64,000 nt of DNA, taken from assembly GCF_003149185.1 (NCBI RefSeq), contig NZ_QGDO01000009.1:1-64000 (forward strand), given 5' to 3'. The notes beneath the pieces were generated by a model that was not told the origin of the DNA, ran no database searches, and saw nothing but the letters and a program-made list of their open reading frames with translations. This document shows, in pieces, positions 34,548-44,037 of the stretch. Origin of the DNA: Sediminitomix flava. Lineage in GTDB: Bacteria > Bacteroidota > Bacteroidia > Cytophagales > Flammeovirgaceae. A program made the position numbers and the translations under genes. The stretch's first letter is position 1, and each line of letters starts with the position of its first letter.

Positions 34548-36177
34548 GCTTATGCGGTAAATATATAATGAATGAGGTTCCTTTATTTAGTTCACTTTTT
34601 ACTTTGATGTCTCCTTTATGTGCACTCACAATTCGTTTCACATAACTCAACCCGAGACCAAAGCCTTTGACATTATGTACGTTTCCTGTCGGAACTCTGT
34701 AAAATTTGTCAAAGATTTTATGTACTTGATCTTTTGCAATACCCTGTCCTTTATCAGAAACGATAATTCTTACTCCTTGGTTACTATCAACCGTACGAAT
34801 TTCAATTTCTGGTTTTTCAGGAGAATACTTAATGGCATTATCCAAAAGGTTATATACTATATTGGTTAAATGCACTTCATCTCCTTCAATAATAGGATTT
34901 GTAGCCTGTAAATCAGCAGATAACTTCCCTTCTCTTTGCTCAATCTGAAGATGTGTATTCTCTAGTGCTTTTTCTACAACCTGATGTAGGTTAATAGGAA
35001 CTACTTTAAGTTTAAAATCTTCTTTTTCTAAACGAGCAATCTGTAATACTTTCTCTACTTGTGTGGAAAGACGTTTATTTTCGTCTTTAATCACATTCAA
35101 ATATCGATTCGAAATAGATGGAATCTTTTGAATATCTGGATCAAGCAGTGCTTCACAAGCCAATGAGACCGTTGAGATTGGCGTCTTAAGCTCGTGAGTC
35201 ATATTACTGATGAAGTCATTTGTAATCTCAGATAGCTTTTTCTGTAAAATGATCGTTCTGATTGCAAATACAAATGAGAAGATTGTTAACAGTATGAATA
35301 AACAAGATGAAAGCAATACAATTCCCATTTTCTGAACAATGATTTTATATTCATCAGGAAATGTAACATAAAGCATATTTCTACTATCAAAGATATCTTT
35401 TGGAAAAAGCTTTATTCTGTGTTCTGACTCTAAAATACTGTTCTTCTTGGCTTCATTGCTACAAATCACAACTTCATTGTCATGTCCGTGATCGAGGTCT
35501 GTACTTCTTACAGCAAAATCATATTTTACCAATAAACCTCTATTCACTAACTCTTGAGTCAATAAAGAATCTAGCAATGATTGATCTATTCTATCTTTTA
35601 TATCTTGTCCTTCACTACTCAGTACTAACTCTCTCAAAATATTTCGAATAAAGTCGGACTTCATTGCAATTTTAGCGATTCGCTCTTCTTGCTGTCCATC
35701 CACTGTATCCGAATCAATAAACATATTCGGGAAATCTCCTTTAGGGAGTTCTAACCGAACTTTTGAGTCCATATCAGTTAGACTTTTCTTCTTTACAACA
35801 CCCGTTTGGAAGATTTTAGTCTTTTCCATGACTTCAAAGACAAATCCACTTTCTTCCAGACTCTTAGAACTAAATGTCTTAGTGACATCAAACTGATGTG
35901 CTTTAGTCCATGTTGCAGAAGAACTTGCAGTGTCAGCCTGTACCATAACATCGTCATTAGAAACATTGACCTGCTTCAACTCTTGCTTGGCAAGATAGAT
36001 TGCTTCTCTTTGTTCCAAACGCGAGACCACAGCTGTCAATACTTCATTGACTTCTGATCGAAAATGATCTTTCTTCACTCTTATTGCTTCCTGAATCCAG
36101 TAGAACTGTAAGATCGTCAGTCCTAGCATAGCAATACTTGTGAGTGAGATAATCGATATTAACTTCTTCTTTGTCAC
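34519..36177 (-). CDS. rprX: Sensor histidine kinase (RprX type)
   Basis: A 552-residue membrane kinase. Helix 1 is at about 5-29 (SIISLTSIAMLGLTILQFYW), a periplasmic sensor of roughly 250 residues follows, helix 2 is at about 283-310, then the H box (MTHELKTPISTVSLACEAL), N box (IVYNLLDNAIKYSPEKP), G1 (VSDKGQGIAKDQ) and G2 (GFGLGLSYVKRI). No ATG fits: the start is the GTG at 36175-36177, after an in-frame TAG. A GGGAGG six bases upstream of it is an unusually good Shine-Dalgarno-like site for this phylum. Operon with rprY. Confidence 0.9.
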   Translation of the reverse strand: MTKKKLISIISLTSIAMLGLTILQFYWIQEAIRVKKDHFRSEVNEVLTAVVSRLEQREAIYLAKQELKQVNVSNDDVMVQADTASSSATWTKAHQFDVTKTFSSKSLEESGFVFEVMEKTKIFQTGVVKKKSLTDMDSKVRLELPKGDFPNMFIDSDTVDGQQEERIAKIAMKSDFIRNILRELVLSSEGQDIKDRIDQSLLDSLLTQELVNRGLLVKYDFAVRSTDLDHGHDNEVVICSNEAKKNSILESEHRIKLFPKDIFDSRNMLYVTFPDEYKIIVQKMGIVLLSSCLFILLTIFSFVFAIRTIILQKKLSEITNDFISNMTHELKTPISTVSLACEALLDPDIQKIPSISNRYLNVIKDENKRLSTQVEKVLQIARLEKEDFKLKVVPINLHQVVEKALENTHLQIEQREGKLSADLQATNPIIEGDEVHLTNIVYNLLDNAIKYSPEKPEIEIRTVDSNQGVRIIVSDKGQGIAKDQVHKIFDKFYRVPTGNVHNVKGFGLGLSYVKRIVSAHKGDIKVKSELNKGTSFIIYLPHKHGQNEGAIS

Positions 36178-36341
36178 AGTGCCTCCCTACTAAATGTATT
36201 ATCGTTTCTACGTTCTGAGTTCTACGAATGTAAGGCTTGTTAATTTAAAATCGTTTTATTTGGCACATAAAATTTGCTAAACTTTGATAAGAAACCAAAA
36301 ACCTATACTTCCTATAAGAGCTTCAAAATGTGCATATAACA

Positions 36342-36368
36342 AAGGCATAGCCTATTCAGCTATGCCTT
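36342..36368 (-). terminator. Terminator of the epimerase gene
   Basis: A perfect 10-bp stem (AAGGCATAGC with GCTATGCCTT) with a 7-base loop, just after the epimerase stop. The U-tract on the minus strand is weak. Confidence 0.6.
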
Positions 36369-36390
36369 CATTTTTAATTTAAAGCTATAC

Positions 36391-37320
36391 TTATCTTGAT
36401 TCTAGTACTCTGTTTATACCTTCTTCTAGTGGTAATAAATCTCGACCAAGTAAGTTTCGCATTTTTTCAATGTCTGGTTGACGGCGTGTCATATCACCTT
36501 CTTCCAATGGTGGTAGGTGTACAATCTTAGAGGTAGAACCTGTTAGTTTTACAATAGTCTCTGCTAGCTCTAAAATTGTTACAATTTTATCATTACCTAA
36601 GTTTACGACATCATTTACATGCTTATCTTCATAAAGGCATTTTACAGTAGCATCTAAATTATCATCGATAAAACAGAAGGTACGAGTCTGATTTCCTTCT
36701 CCGTAAACCGTAATATCTTTATTTTGCTTAGCAGCACTAATAAACTTAGACATTACAAAGTCTGTACTTTGCAATGGACCGTAAGTATTAAAGAATCTGA
36801 AGATTGTATATTCTAAACCATACTCTTGGTAGAATGATTTACAATATGCTTCTCCTAAGTTCTTTACGATAGCGTAAGGTAGTCTAGAGTTTAAAGGAGT
36901 TGTCACCTCATGCTGTGGTAAATGCACAGGCTCTCCATATACCTCTGAAGAAGATGAATAAAAGACTCTTTTTACACCTGTACTCTTAGACAGGTTAAGT
37001 ATATTTTCAATTCCTTTGATATCATCCAGAACCATTACAGGGTTGTCTAGGGTACGTTTTACCCCAACAACAGCAGCATAATGGAAAACATAATCAAATT
37101 TATAAGCTGTCATAATTGGTGCGATATCATTATAGACATTCACATCACACTTTATAAACTTGACATTATCTCTTTGTGGAATATTCTCTTTTCTCCCAGT
37201 TAAAAAATTATCAACTAAGACAAGGAAGTTATCTGGGTCTTCTGCCAAACGCTCCGCAAGTGATGCTGGAATAAATCCTGCTCCACCTGTAATTAAAATA
37301 TTTCTCCTGTAAGTACTCAT
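36391..37320 (-). CDS. NAD-dependent nucleotide-sugar epimerase/dehydratase
   Basis: A 309-residue extended short-chain dehydrogenase. The Rossmann motif is ITGGAGFIPASLAERL (residues 10-25), the catalytic Ser-x-x-Tyr-x-x-x-Lys appears as SSSSEVYGE with YAIVKNLGEAY (Tyr near 148, Lys near 152), and the substrate-binding RFFNTYGPLQS follows. It resembles UDP-glucose/GlcNAc 4-epimerases or UDP-glucuronate decarboxylases of surface polysaccharide synthesis. Note GFIPASL where GFIGSHL is usual. No glycosyltransferase genes are adjacent, so the exact substrate is open. Confidence 0.85.
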   Translation of the reverse strand: MSTYRRNILITGGAGFIPASLAERLAEDPDNFLVLVDNFLTGRKENIPQRDNVKFIKCDVNVYNDIAPIMTAYKFDYVFHYAAVVGVKRTLDNPVMVLDDIKGIENILNLSKSTGVKRVFYSSSSEVYGEPVHLPQHEVTTPLNSRLPYAIVKNLGEAYCKSFYQEYGLEYTIFRFFNTYGPLQSTDFVMSKFISAAKQNKDITVYGEGNQTRTFCFIDDNLDATVKCLYEDKHVNDVVNLGNDKIVTILELAETIVKLTGSTSKIVHLPPLEEGDMTRRQPDIEKMRNLLGRDLLPLEEGINRVLESR

Positions 37321-37400
37321 TTGGGTAATTCTATTCTTTAGGACTATTGTACTGGATTGTACAATAATAATACCGTATCCTTTTCAAAAAGTACAAATTA

Positions 37401-37441
37401 AAAAAAGCCCTTTGGAAAACTTCTTTGAAATATTCCAAAGG
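37401..37441 (-). terminator. Terminator of der
   Basis: CCTTTGGAA with TTCCAAAGG (37409-37417 and 37433-37441) and an A-run before it, which is a U-run on the minus strand. Confidence 0.75.
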
Positions 37442-37464
37442 ACTCTATGTATTGTTACAATATT

Positions 37465-38769
37465 TTATTTGTCCCTAAATACCAATTTGATTGGAATTCC
37501 CTCGAATGGGAAGTGCTCACGCATCTTATTTTCCAGAAAACGTTTGTAAGGATCCTTAATATGTTTCGGGAAGTTACAGAAAAAGGCAAACGTTGGATTA
37601 TGCGTAGGAAGTTGTGTGATATATTTAATCTTGATGTATTTACCACGGTATGCAGGTGGAGGATATCTTTCAATTTCTTTCTGCATAACTTCATTTAGCT
37701 TAGAAGTAGAAATCTTAGTGACTTTATTTTCATAAATTTCTACCGCTTTTTCCATTACTCTCAATACACGTTGTTTCGTGAGTACCGAAGTAAAAATGAT
37801 TGGAATATAGCTGAATGAACCTAATCGATCTCTGATATCTTTTTCTACATTACGGGCTGTGTTGGTTTCTTTTTCCACCAAATCCCATTTGTTCATCATA
37901 ATCACTACCCCTTTCTTATTCTTTTGAGCTAGGTTTACAATGTTGATATCTTGAGCTTCCAATCCACGTGTTGCATCTACTACCACTATACAGATATCTG
38001 AATCTTCAATAGCCCTCAATGCACGTAGAACAGAATAGAATTCGATATCTTCATGTACTTTAGATTTCTTACGAATACCTGCTGTATCTACCAATACAAA
38101 ATCCTTTCCGAAAGCCGTATAATGAGAATCGACAGTATCACGAGTTGTTCCTGCAATATCAGTAACAATACTTCTTTCTTTATTTAGAAGTAAGTTTACC
38201 AATGAAGACTTACCCGCATTCGGACGTCCTACAATTGCAATTTTTGGAATGTGATCTTCTTCAACTTCTGGCTCTGGCTCAAAGTGTGAAGTAACCGCAT
38301 CCAAAAGCTCACCTGTACCATAACCATTTGATGCCGATACAGGATAAACATCTCCCATACCTAAAGCATAAAAGTCTCCAGCCATTTGTACACGTTCTGT
38401 AGTATCAGCTTTGTTACATACTACATAAACAGGTTTCTTAGAACGGCGAAGAACCTTTGCAAAATCATTATCTAAACCTGTAAGTCCGTCATAAATATCT
38501 ACAACGAACAAAATGACAGAGGCTTCTTCCAAAGCCATTTCTACTTGACTACGGATCGCTCCTTCGAAAATATCATCCGAACCATGAACGTACCCGCCTG
38601 TATCTATAACTGTAAAACGTTTATCAGTCCACTCACCTGTGCCATAATGACGATCTCGGGTCACGCCACTATGGTCATCCATAATTGCATCCCTTTTTCC
38701 TACAAGCCTATTGTAAAGGGTAGATTTCCCAACATTGGGTCTCCCTACAATTGCTACAATATTTGCCAT
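37465..38769 (-). CDS. der: Ribosome-assembly GTPase Der (EngA)
   Basis: A 434-residue double-GTPase needed for 50S subunit assembly. G domain 1 has GRPNVGKSTLYN (residues 8-19), DTGG and NKAD; G domain 2 has GRPNAGKSSLVN (near 180), DTAGIRKK and NKWD; a C-terminal KH-like domain follows (RYPPPAYRGKYIKIKYITQ, then GIPIKLVFRDK). All motifs are intact. Monocistronic on the minus strand. Confidence 0.97.
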   Translation of the reverse strand: MANIVAIVGRPNVGKSTLYNRLVGKRDAIMDDHSGVTRDRHYGTGEWTDKRFTVIDTGGYVHGSDDIFEGAIRSQVEMALEEASVILFVVDIYDGLTGLDNDFAKVLRRSKKPVYVVCNKADTTERVQMAGDFYALGMGDVYPVSASNGYGTGELLDAVTSHFEPEPEVEEDHIPKIAIVGRPNAGKSSLVNLLLNKERSIVTDIAGTTRDTVDSHYTAFGKDFVLVDTAGIRKKSKVHEDIEFYSVLRALRAIEDSDICIVVVDATRGLEAQDINIVNLAQKNKKGVVIMMNKWDLVEKETNTARNVEKDIRDRLGSFSYIPIIFTSVLTKQRVLRVMEKAVEIYENKVTKISTSKLNEVMQKEIERYPPPAYRGKYIKIKYITQLPTHNPTFAFFCNFPKHIKDPYKRFLENKMREHFPFEGIPIKLVFRDK

Positions 38770-39135
38770 ATTATTTTCTTATAAATGATGCCCTATCTTT
38801 TCAGATCGGGTTACATACATATTTCGAGTAGTCTCCCGACTAGTCTTCATTGCTAGAAGAATGCTTGTTGTGGCAATCTCTAGCTATAAAAAAACGAGTA
38901 GAAAAGAGTTGGAGTTCTTTTGTAACCTACTCTGAACCTAAATTTTAGGAGGCTCTCTTTTAATTAAGCTGCAAATATCCGAATGATATTTGAAAAGGTC
39001 ATAGCTTATTCCTTTTTATTCCAAGATTTGGCTAAACTTTTTGTTTTTAGATGCTATAATTATCTCAATATTTTATAACAGTATACTTATTTTAGTATAG
39101 TTTCTATTCCACTGAATCTTTAAACCAAAGAAATC

Positions 39136-39231
39136 ATGAGCTTCAGCAGCAAAAGCAATTCACAGTACTTTTTCCTTCTTTTTGCCGCGCGATTTCGCCC
39201 ACTTTCGTACCAAATCGAACTTCATAAATGA
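39136..39231 (+). CDS. Possible 31-residue leader ORF
   Basis: ATG-initiated frame MSFSSKSNSQYFFLLFAAR onward, ending HK and TGA, followed by a weak hairpin with a T-run. It may be a small independent unit or a chance frame; the composition (Phe/Ser/Arg) gives no functional clue. Confidence 0.2.
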   Translation: MSFSSKSNSQYFFLLFAARFRPLSYQIELHK

Positions 39232-39255
39232 ACACTTTCGAAAAAAACAGGCTTA

Positions 39256-39285
39256 AATAGCGTATTTGGAGCTATTCTTTTTTTT
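39256..39285 (+). terminator. Weak terminator before the sigma-54 promoter
   Basis: AATAGC with GCTATT (6 bp, 9-base loop) followed by C and a run of T's. It would insulate the efflux promoter from upstream transcription. Confidence 0.4.
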
Positions 39286-39299
39286 GGCACAGCCCTTGA
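39285..39299 (+). promoter_or_regulatory. Sigma-54 (-24/-12) promoter of the efflux operon
   Basis: TGGCAC (39285-39290), 5 bp, TTGA (39296-39299): the TGGCAC-N5-TTGC consensus with a single mismatch in the last base and exact 12-bp GG-to-G spacing. It is 55 bp before the adaptor gene. An NtrC-type activator is encoded at 26.7 kb. Confidence 0.65.
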
Positions 39300-39353
39300 A
39301 ATTCTCTTTTTCGACTGATTAACTATTTCAATTTTTTATTCAAGGTTTTCATT

Positions 39354-40595
39354 ATGGATAAAGTCATCAAGAAAAAAAATCCATTCAAAAAATATATTGC
39401 TACACTCGCTGTACTTGTAGTCATTGTTGCTTCTGCGGTTGCTGCTTTAGACTGGAAAGATAGCATTGGTGTAGAACGTGATCGATTGGCTATCGCTGAA
39501 GTAATCGAGGGACAGTTCGAAGACTTTATTTTGATTACAGGATATGTGCAGCCAATTCGTTCTGTTTTTATAGATGCCATTGAAGGTGGAATAATTCAAG
39601 AGGTACAGAAAACCTCAGGGGAACAAGTACAGGAAGGAGAAACGATCATTAGTCTGACTAATTCAAATTTGCAGTTGGATGTACTTAATCGGGAAGCACA
39701 GCTTTATGAGCAAATCAATAATGTAAAGAACACAAGACTTTTACTCGATCAGAATCTTTTGAACTTGAAAAATGAATTAGCTGAAATTGATTATCAACTC
39801 GAAATTCTAAAACCCGAACTAGAACGCAAGAAAGTATTCTTTGAGCGAAAGATGATTTCTCAAAAAGAGTTTGAAGATTTCAGAGCACAATTCAAGCTTT
39901 ATCAACAAAAAAGAGAAAACACTGCATCCTCATACAAAAGAGACTCGGCTATGAAGCAACTTCAGATGCAGCAGTTGGATGAGTCGGAAAAAAGAATGTG
40001 GCAAAGCTTGAACTCTATTGGTAAGATTGCGGATAATCTGACGGTAAAAGCTCCGATCAAAGGACAGCTTTCAACTCCCGATTGGCAAGTTGGTCAGTCT
40101 ATTGAAAGAGGCGAGCGCATCGGACAAATTGATATGGATGGAGGCTACAAAGTCAGAGCTAAAGTAGATGAGATTTACCTTCCAAAAACAGAAGTAGGGC
40201 AGAAGGCAAAACTTCATTTCGATCAGAATGATTATGTACTGACCGTCACCAAAATCTATCCGAGTATCAAACAAGGGACTTTTGAAGTAGATCTACTTTT
40301 TGAAAATAAAATCCCTGCAAATATCAAAAGAGGTTTGAGCCTACATATGCAATTGCAATACGAACAAACTAATAATAGTAAAATGCTTCAGATGGGCGGA
40401 TTCTACCAATCTACAGGAGGAAACTACGTCTATGTATTGTCTGACGATGGACAAACAGCACAGAAACGAAAAATCAAATTAGGAAAACAAAACTCAAAAT
40501 TCATTGAAGTGACTAGCGGACTTTCAGTAGGAGAGAAGGTCATTGTTTCAGGCTACGAAAACTTCGGGGATAAAGAAATCTTAGATATTCATTAA
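39354..40595 (+). CDS. MacA/HlyD-type efflux periplasmic adaptor
   Basis: A 413-residue membrane-fusion protein. A single N-terminal membrane anchor (about residues 13-33) is followed by a beta-barrel/lipoyl half (IEGGIIQEVQKTSGEQVQEGETI), a long helical hairpin (about 105-215; QIN through MWQSLN), the second lipoyl half (VKAPIKGQLS) and C-terminal beta-barrel segments (KIKLGKQNSKFIEVTSGLSVGEKVIVSGYE). It bridges the inner-membrane ABC pump to a TolC channel. First gene of a three-gene operon behind a sigma-54 promoter; no tolC gene is in the window. Confidence 0.9.
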   Translation: MDKVIKKKNPFKKYIATLAVLVVIVASAVAALDWKDSIGVERDRLAIAEVIEGQFEDFILITGYVQPIRSVFIDAIEGGIIQEVQKTSGEQVQEGETIISLTNSNLQLDVLNREAQLYEQINNVKNTRLLLDQNLLNLKNELAEIDYQLEILKPELERKKVFFERKMISQKEFEDFRAQFKLYQQKRENTASSYKRDSAMKQLQMQQLDESEKRMWQSLNSIGKIADNLTVKAPIKGQLSTPDWQVGQSIERGERIGQIDMDGGYKVRAKVDEIYLPKTEVGQKAKLHFDQNDYVLTVTKIYPSIKQGTFEVDLLFENKIPANIKRGLSLHMQLQYEQTNNSKMLQMGGFYQSTGGNYVYVLSDDGQTAQKRKIKLGKQNSKFIEVTSGLSVGEKVIVSGYENFGDKEILDIH

Positions 40596-40624
40596 TCATT
40601 CAGTGTCGACTAAAACACATTACT

Positions 40625-41323
40625 ATGCTTACACTAGAGAAATTATCAAAAATCTACCGCACAGACGAATTAGAAACTACAGCTCTAAATCAAATTGATC
40701 TGAAAATTAAAGATAGCGAATTTGTAGCGATCATGGGACCATCGGGCTGTGGAAAATCAACACTACTTAATATTCTTGGTCTGATCGATGCCCCATCGGA
40801 CGGCTCAATGATCTTCTTGGAAAATGAAATTGTAGGCTACAACGAAGAACAACGTTCAAAGATCAGAAAAGGAAATATCGGGTTCATTTTCCAGAGCTTT
40901 AACCTTATCGACGAGCTGACCGTTTTCGAAAATGTAGAACTAGCTTTGCTTTACTTAAAAGTCCCTGCCAAAGAACGAAAAGCTCGTGTTGATAAAGTCT
41001 TGGAAGAAATGAACATCATGCACCGCCGAAACCATTATCCACAACAGCTTTCGGGTGGTCAACAACAAAGAGTTGCGATTGCAAGAGCCGTAGTTACCAA
41101 TCCACCACTAATTCTTGCCGATGAGCCTACAGGTAACTTGGATTCCAAAAATGGAGAAGAAGTGATGAACCTTCTTACCCAACTCAATGAAAAAGGCACA
41201 ACCATCGTGATGGTAACACACTCATCTTACGATGCTAGTTTTGCACACCGTGTCATCGATTTATTAGATGGTGAAATAATCAGTGAAAGAGTCAATGACA
41301 AGAACACACTTGTGACTCCATAG
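40625..41323 (+). CDS. MacB/LolD-type ABC transporter ATP-binding protein
   Basis: A 232-residue ABC ATPase with Walker [10 protein letters not shown] (residues 39-47), Q loop FQSFNLI, signature [14 protein letters not shown], Walker [13 protein letters not shown] and H loop MVTHS. The sequence type is that of MacB/LolD exporters. It lies 29 bp after the adaptor gene; the permease gene follows after a 290-bp gap. Confidence 0.93.
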   Translation: MLTLEKLSKIYRTDELETTALNQIDLKIKDSEFVAIMGPSGCGKSTLLNILGLIDAPSDGSMIFLENEIVGYNEEQRSKIRKGNIGFIFQSFNLIDELTVFENVELALLYLKVPAKERKARVDKVLEEMNIMHRRNHYPQQLSGGQQQRVAIARAVVTNPPLILADEPTGNLDSKNGEEVMNLLTQLNEKGTTIVMVTHSSYDASFAHRVIDLLDGEIISERVNDKNTLVTP

Positions 41324-41374
41324 AAAGTGAGTAAGTCTATTTCACTTCATACACATTTTTCTGTGTTACCTTTT

Positions 41375-41585
41375 CTTGAGGGGCATTTGCCTCAAAAGCG
41401 GAGGAAATAAGGGATGCGGGCTGTCCGTTTTTTATGAGGCTTGATTTTCTTTGGTTCGTTTCTTTGATCAAGCAAAGAAATGAACAACTCAGAGTGAACA
41501 CCCCTAAATATCTCCACTGTGTATGAATGATACCTATGAAATACTCTCACTAAAGAAATATTTCTCTTTTGTGTCAAGACAAAAG
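41375..41585. repeat. Hairpin-rich intergenic element
   Basis: A 210-bp stretch between the ATPase and permease genes with three stem-loops: TTGAGG/CCTCAA (41376-41395), a 13-bp stem with one G-T pair around ATCAAG (41454-41485) and CTTTTGT/ACAAAAG (41566-41585). Part of it resembles, from memory, dispersed intergenic repeats of Cytophagales. An antisense frame through it looks like a repeat-encoded artefact. Confidence 0.4.
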
Positions 41586-41613
41586 AATAATACAACACTA
41601 AACACCATCTACT

Positions 41614-44034
41614 ATGTGGAAGAATTACTTAAAAATTACGGTACGCCACCTACTCAAACATAAATTTTACACCTTCATCAATGTATTCGGACTATCTGTA
41701 GGTCTATCTGTTTGTCTGATGATCTTTTTCTATGTCCAAGACGAACTCTCATACGATAGACATCATGAGAATGTTGATCAGATTTATAGAGTCTATGGTG
41801 ACCTAACATTTAATGAAAGTCGATTTGAAGGACCAATTACACCATATCCTGTAGTACAAAGTTACTTGGATAACTTCAACGAATTTGAAGCTGGAGTAAG
41901 GCTTAAGCACTATGGCGAGGAACTCATTCAATACAACAATAAGACCTTGAAGATTGATGAGATCATGCGTACAGAGCCAAGTATCTTTGATGTTTTTACC
42001 ATTCCATTTATAAAAGGAGATCCTAAAACAGCTTTACAAGATGAAACTTCCATTGTATTGGATGAAGATCATGCTACCAAGATTTTTGGAGATGAAGACC
42101 CTATAGGAAAAACAATCCTGTTTGAAAACAAAAAAGCCTACACTGTTCGTGGAGTGATGAAAAACTTGCCTTCCAATTCTCATTTAGAATTTAAGGCAAT
42201 GGTATTGATGGTCGCAAAAGATAACTTCAATTATCGCTCATGGCTATCTAACAACTACTATTCATATTTTAAAGTAAAAGAAGGTGTTGATATTGAAGAG
42301 CTAGGTGACCGCATATCTATGCATAGTGTTGAAAAAATGCTTCCAGAAATTGAGCAGTTTTTAGGAAAAGCAGCTGCAGACCCTGTATTAATGCGCCAGA
42401 GTGTACATTATAGTCTTCAGAAATTAGTTGATATTCATTTGTATTCGCATTCAGATTCAGAAATGAGTAACAACGGAAATATCAGCTATGTCTATATCTT
42501 TTCAGCAATTGCATTCTTTATTTTACTCATCGCATGTATCAACTACATCAACCTTGCGACAGCTCGCTCAGCAGATAGAGCTAAAGAAGTAGGTATCCGA
42601 AAAGTATTAGGAGCTGCTCGTAAGCAAGTCATCAAGCAGTTTCTATCAGAGTCATTCTTGTTGGCTGTCATTGCGATGATTTTTGCCTTATTGATTGTAG
42701 AAAACACATTACCTTACTTCAATACACTTGCCGGAAAAGAACTTGACCCGAGCTATTTCGGTAATCTCCCTGTATTTATCGTACTCATTGGTTTTATCCT
42801 TTTTGTAGGAGTATTGGCAGGGAGTTATCCTGCATTATTCCTTTCTTCATTTGTTCCTTCAAAAGTATTGAAAGGGAGTTTACGCACAGGAATGAAAGGA
42901 GGAAGCTTGAGAAGTATTTTGGTAATTGGGCAGTTCGCCATCTCTACATTCTTGATTGCTGCCACTCTGATTATTTTCAAACAGCTCAATTATATCCAAA
43001 ACAAAGAATTGGGTTATGACAGAGAACATATCATCATTCTAGGTGATGCTCATATGCTAAAAGATCAGAAGAAAAGTTTCCGAAATGAACTCGCTAAACA
43101 TAGCAGTATAAAATCTTCATCTTCGTCTAGTTATTTACCTGTTCCGAGCTGGAATAACAACACGATGTATTGGCCTACACCAAATGCAGACTTAAACACA
43201 GGTTTATTAATGGATGTCTTCAATATTGATGAAGATTATGTAGATGTACTCAATATTGAAATCATTAAAGGAAGAAACTTTGATCGAAAAATATTAACCG
43301 ATTCCACTGCTATCATTTTGAATGAAAGTGCTGTTGAAGAAATGAATCTTGGAGAAAATCCTCTTGGTAAGTTTGTCTATACCTACAAAAGTCCAACAGA
43401 ATTGCAGCCTTTAAAAATAATTGGTGTCGCCAAAAATTTCCATTACCGCTCACTTCATCATCAGATTGGAGAATTAGGTTTGAGAATGGGCAATTATTCA
43501 CAAGATATAATCATCAAAACTCAAGCAAATCAACTCGATCAAGCGCTTGAGCATATTGAAAAGCAATGGTCGGCTACTACAGGAGGTTTACCTTTCAAAT
43601 ACCATTTCTTTGATGAGAAATTCAATAATATGTACAAGACAGAACAGCAAACAGGACAACTCTTTGCGGTATTGGCAGGGCTTTCTATCCTTATTGCTTG
43701 TCTCGGACTATTTGGGTTGGCAGCATTTACAGCCGAACAGAAAACAAAAGAAATCGGTGTAAGAAAAGTATTAGGGGCGAGTGTTATGCAGATTGTCATG
43801 ATGATCTCTAAAGAATTCGGAAAGCTTGTCTTAATAGCCTTTGTGATTGCTGCTCCGCTTTCATGGTTTGTAATGAATGAATGGCTTACAACCTTCGAGT
43901 TCCGTACAGAAATAAATGTGAGTGTGCTTCTTTTTGCTGGCTTTATCTCTGCTCTGATTGCTTGGCTCACGATGAGCTATCACGCGATCAAAGCTGCTCG
44001 CACAAATCCTGCATTCTCTCTGAAATATGAATAG
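41614..44034 (+). CDS. FtsX/MacB-type ABC transporter permease
   Basis: An 806-residue double permease: an N-terminal helix (about 20-42), MacB-type periplasmic region (about 50-280), FtsX-type helices (about 290-425; ATARSADRAKEVGIRKVLGA), then a second copy (helix near 435, periplasmic region to 670, and FtsX helices from 680; EQKTKEIGVRKVLGASVMQI). This is the duplicated Bacteroidota permease with two E-[IV]-G-[IV]-RKVLGA coupling motifs. It works with the preceding ATPase and adaptor to move a hydrophobic or peptide substrate from the periplasmic side. Confidence 0.9.
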   Translation: MWKNYLKITVRHLLKHKFYTFINVFGLSVGLSVCLMIFFYVQDELSYDRHHENVDQIYRVYGDLTFNESRFEGPITPYPVVQSYLDNFNEFEAGVRLKHYGEELIQYNNKTLKIDEIMRTEPSIFDVFTIPFIKGDPKTALQDETSIVLDEDHATKIFGDEDPIGKTILFENKKAYTVRGVMKNLPSNSHLEFKAMVLMVAKDNFNYRSWLSNNYYSYFKVKEGVDIEELGDRISMHSVEKMLPEIEQFLGKAAADPVLMRQSVHYSLQKLVDIHLYSHSDSEMSNNGNISYVYIFSAIAFFILLIACINYINLATARSADRAKEVGIRKVLGAARKQVIKQFLSESFLLAVIAMIFALLIVENTLPYFNTLAGKELDPSYFGNLPVFIVLIGFILFVGVLAGSYPALFLSSFVPSKVLKGSLRTGMKGGSLRSILVIGQFAISTFLIAATLIIFKQLNYIQNKELGYDREHIIILGDAHMLKDQKKSFRNELAKHSSIKSSSSSSYLPVPSWNNNTMYWPTPNADLNTGLLMDVFNIDEDYVDVLNIEIIKGRNFDRKILTDSTAIILNESAVEEMNLGENPLGKFVYTYKSPTELQPLKIIGVAKNFHYRSLHHQIGELGLRMGNYSQDIIIKTQANQLDQALEHIEKQWSATTGGLPFKYHFFDEKFNNMYKTEQQTGQLFAVLAGLSILIACLGLFGLAAFTAEQKTKEIGVRKVLGASVMQIVMMISKEFGKLVLIAFVIAAPLSWFVMNEWLTTFEFRTEINVSVLLFAGFISALIAWLTMSYHAIKAARTNPAFSLKYE

Positions 44035-44037
44035 AAT

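Larger units (their letters stand above)
38770..39353. other. Divergent intergenic region upstream of the efflux operon
   Basis: A 584-bp region between der (leftward) and the efflux operon (rightward). It contains an interrupted palindrome TATAC-N8-GTATA at 39082-39099, a 31-codon ORF (39136-39231), a short hairpin followed by a T-run (39256-39285) and a sigma-54-type promoter (39285-39299). The palindrome lies about 200 bp before the promoter, at the distance of an enhancer-binding site. Confidence 0.5.

Noticed and set aside
36260-36276. TGGCAC...TTGCT resembling a sigma-54 promoter
   Set aside because: The GG-to-GC distance is 14 instead of 12, and no plus-strand gene follows.
41392-41598. 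68-residue minus-strand frame between efflux genes
   Set aside because: It runs through the hairpin-rich element and looks like the spurious frames encoded by intergenic repeats.
43539-43970. 143-residue minus-strand frame
   Set aside because: Antisense to the permease gene and without recognisable features.
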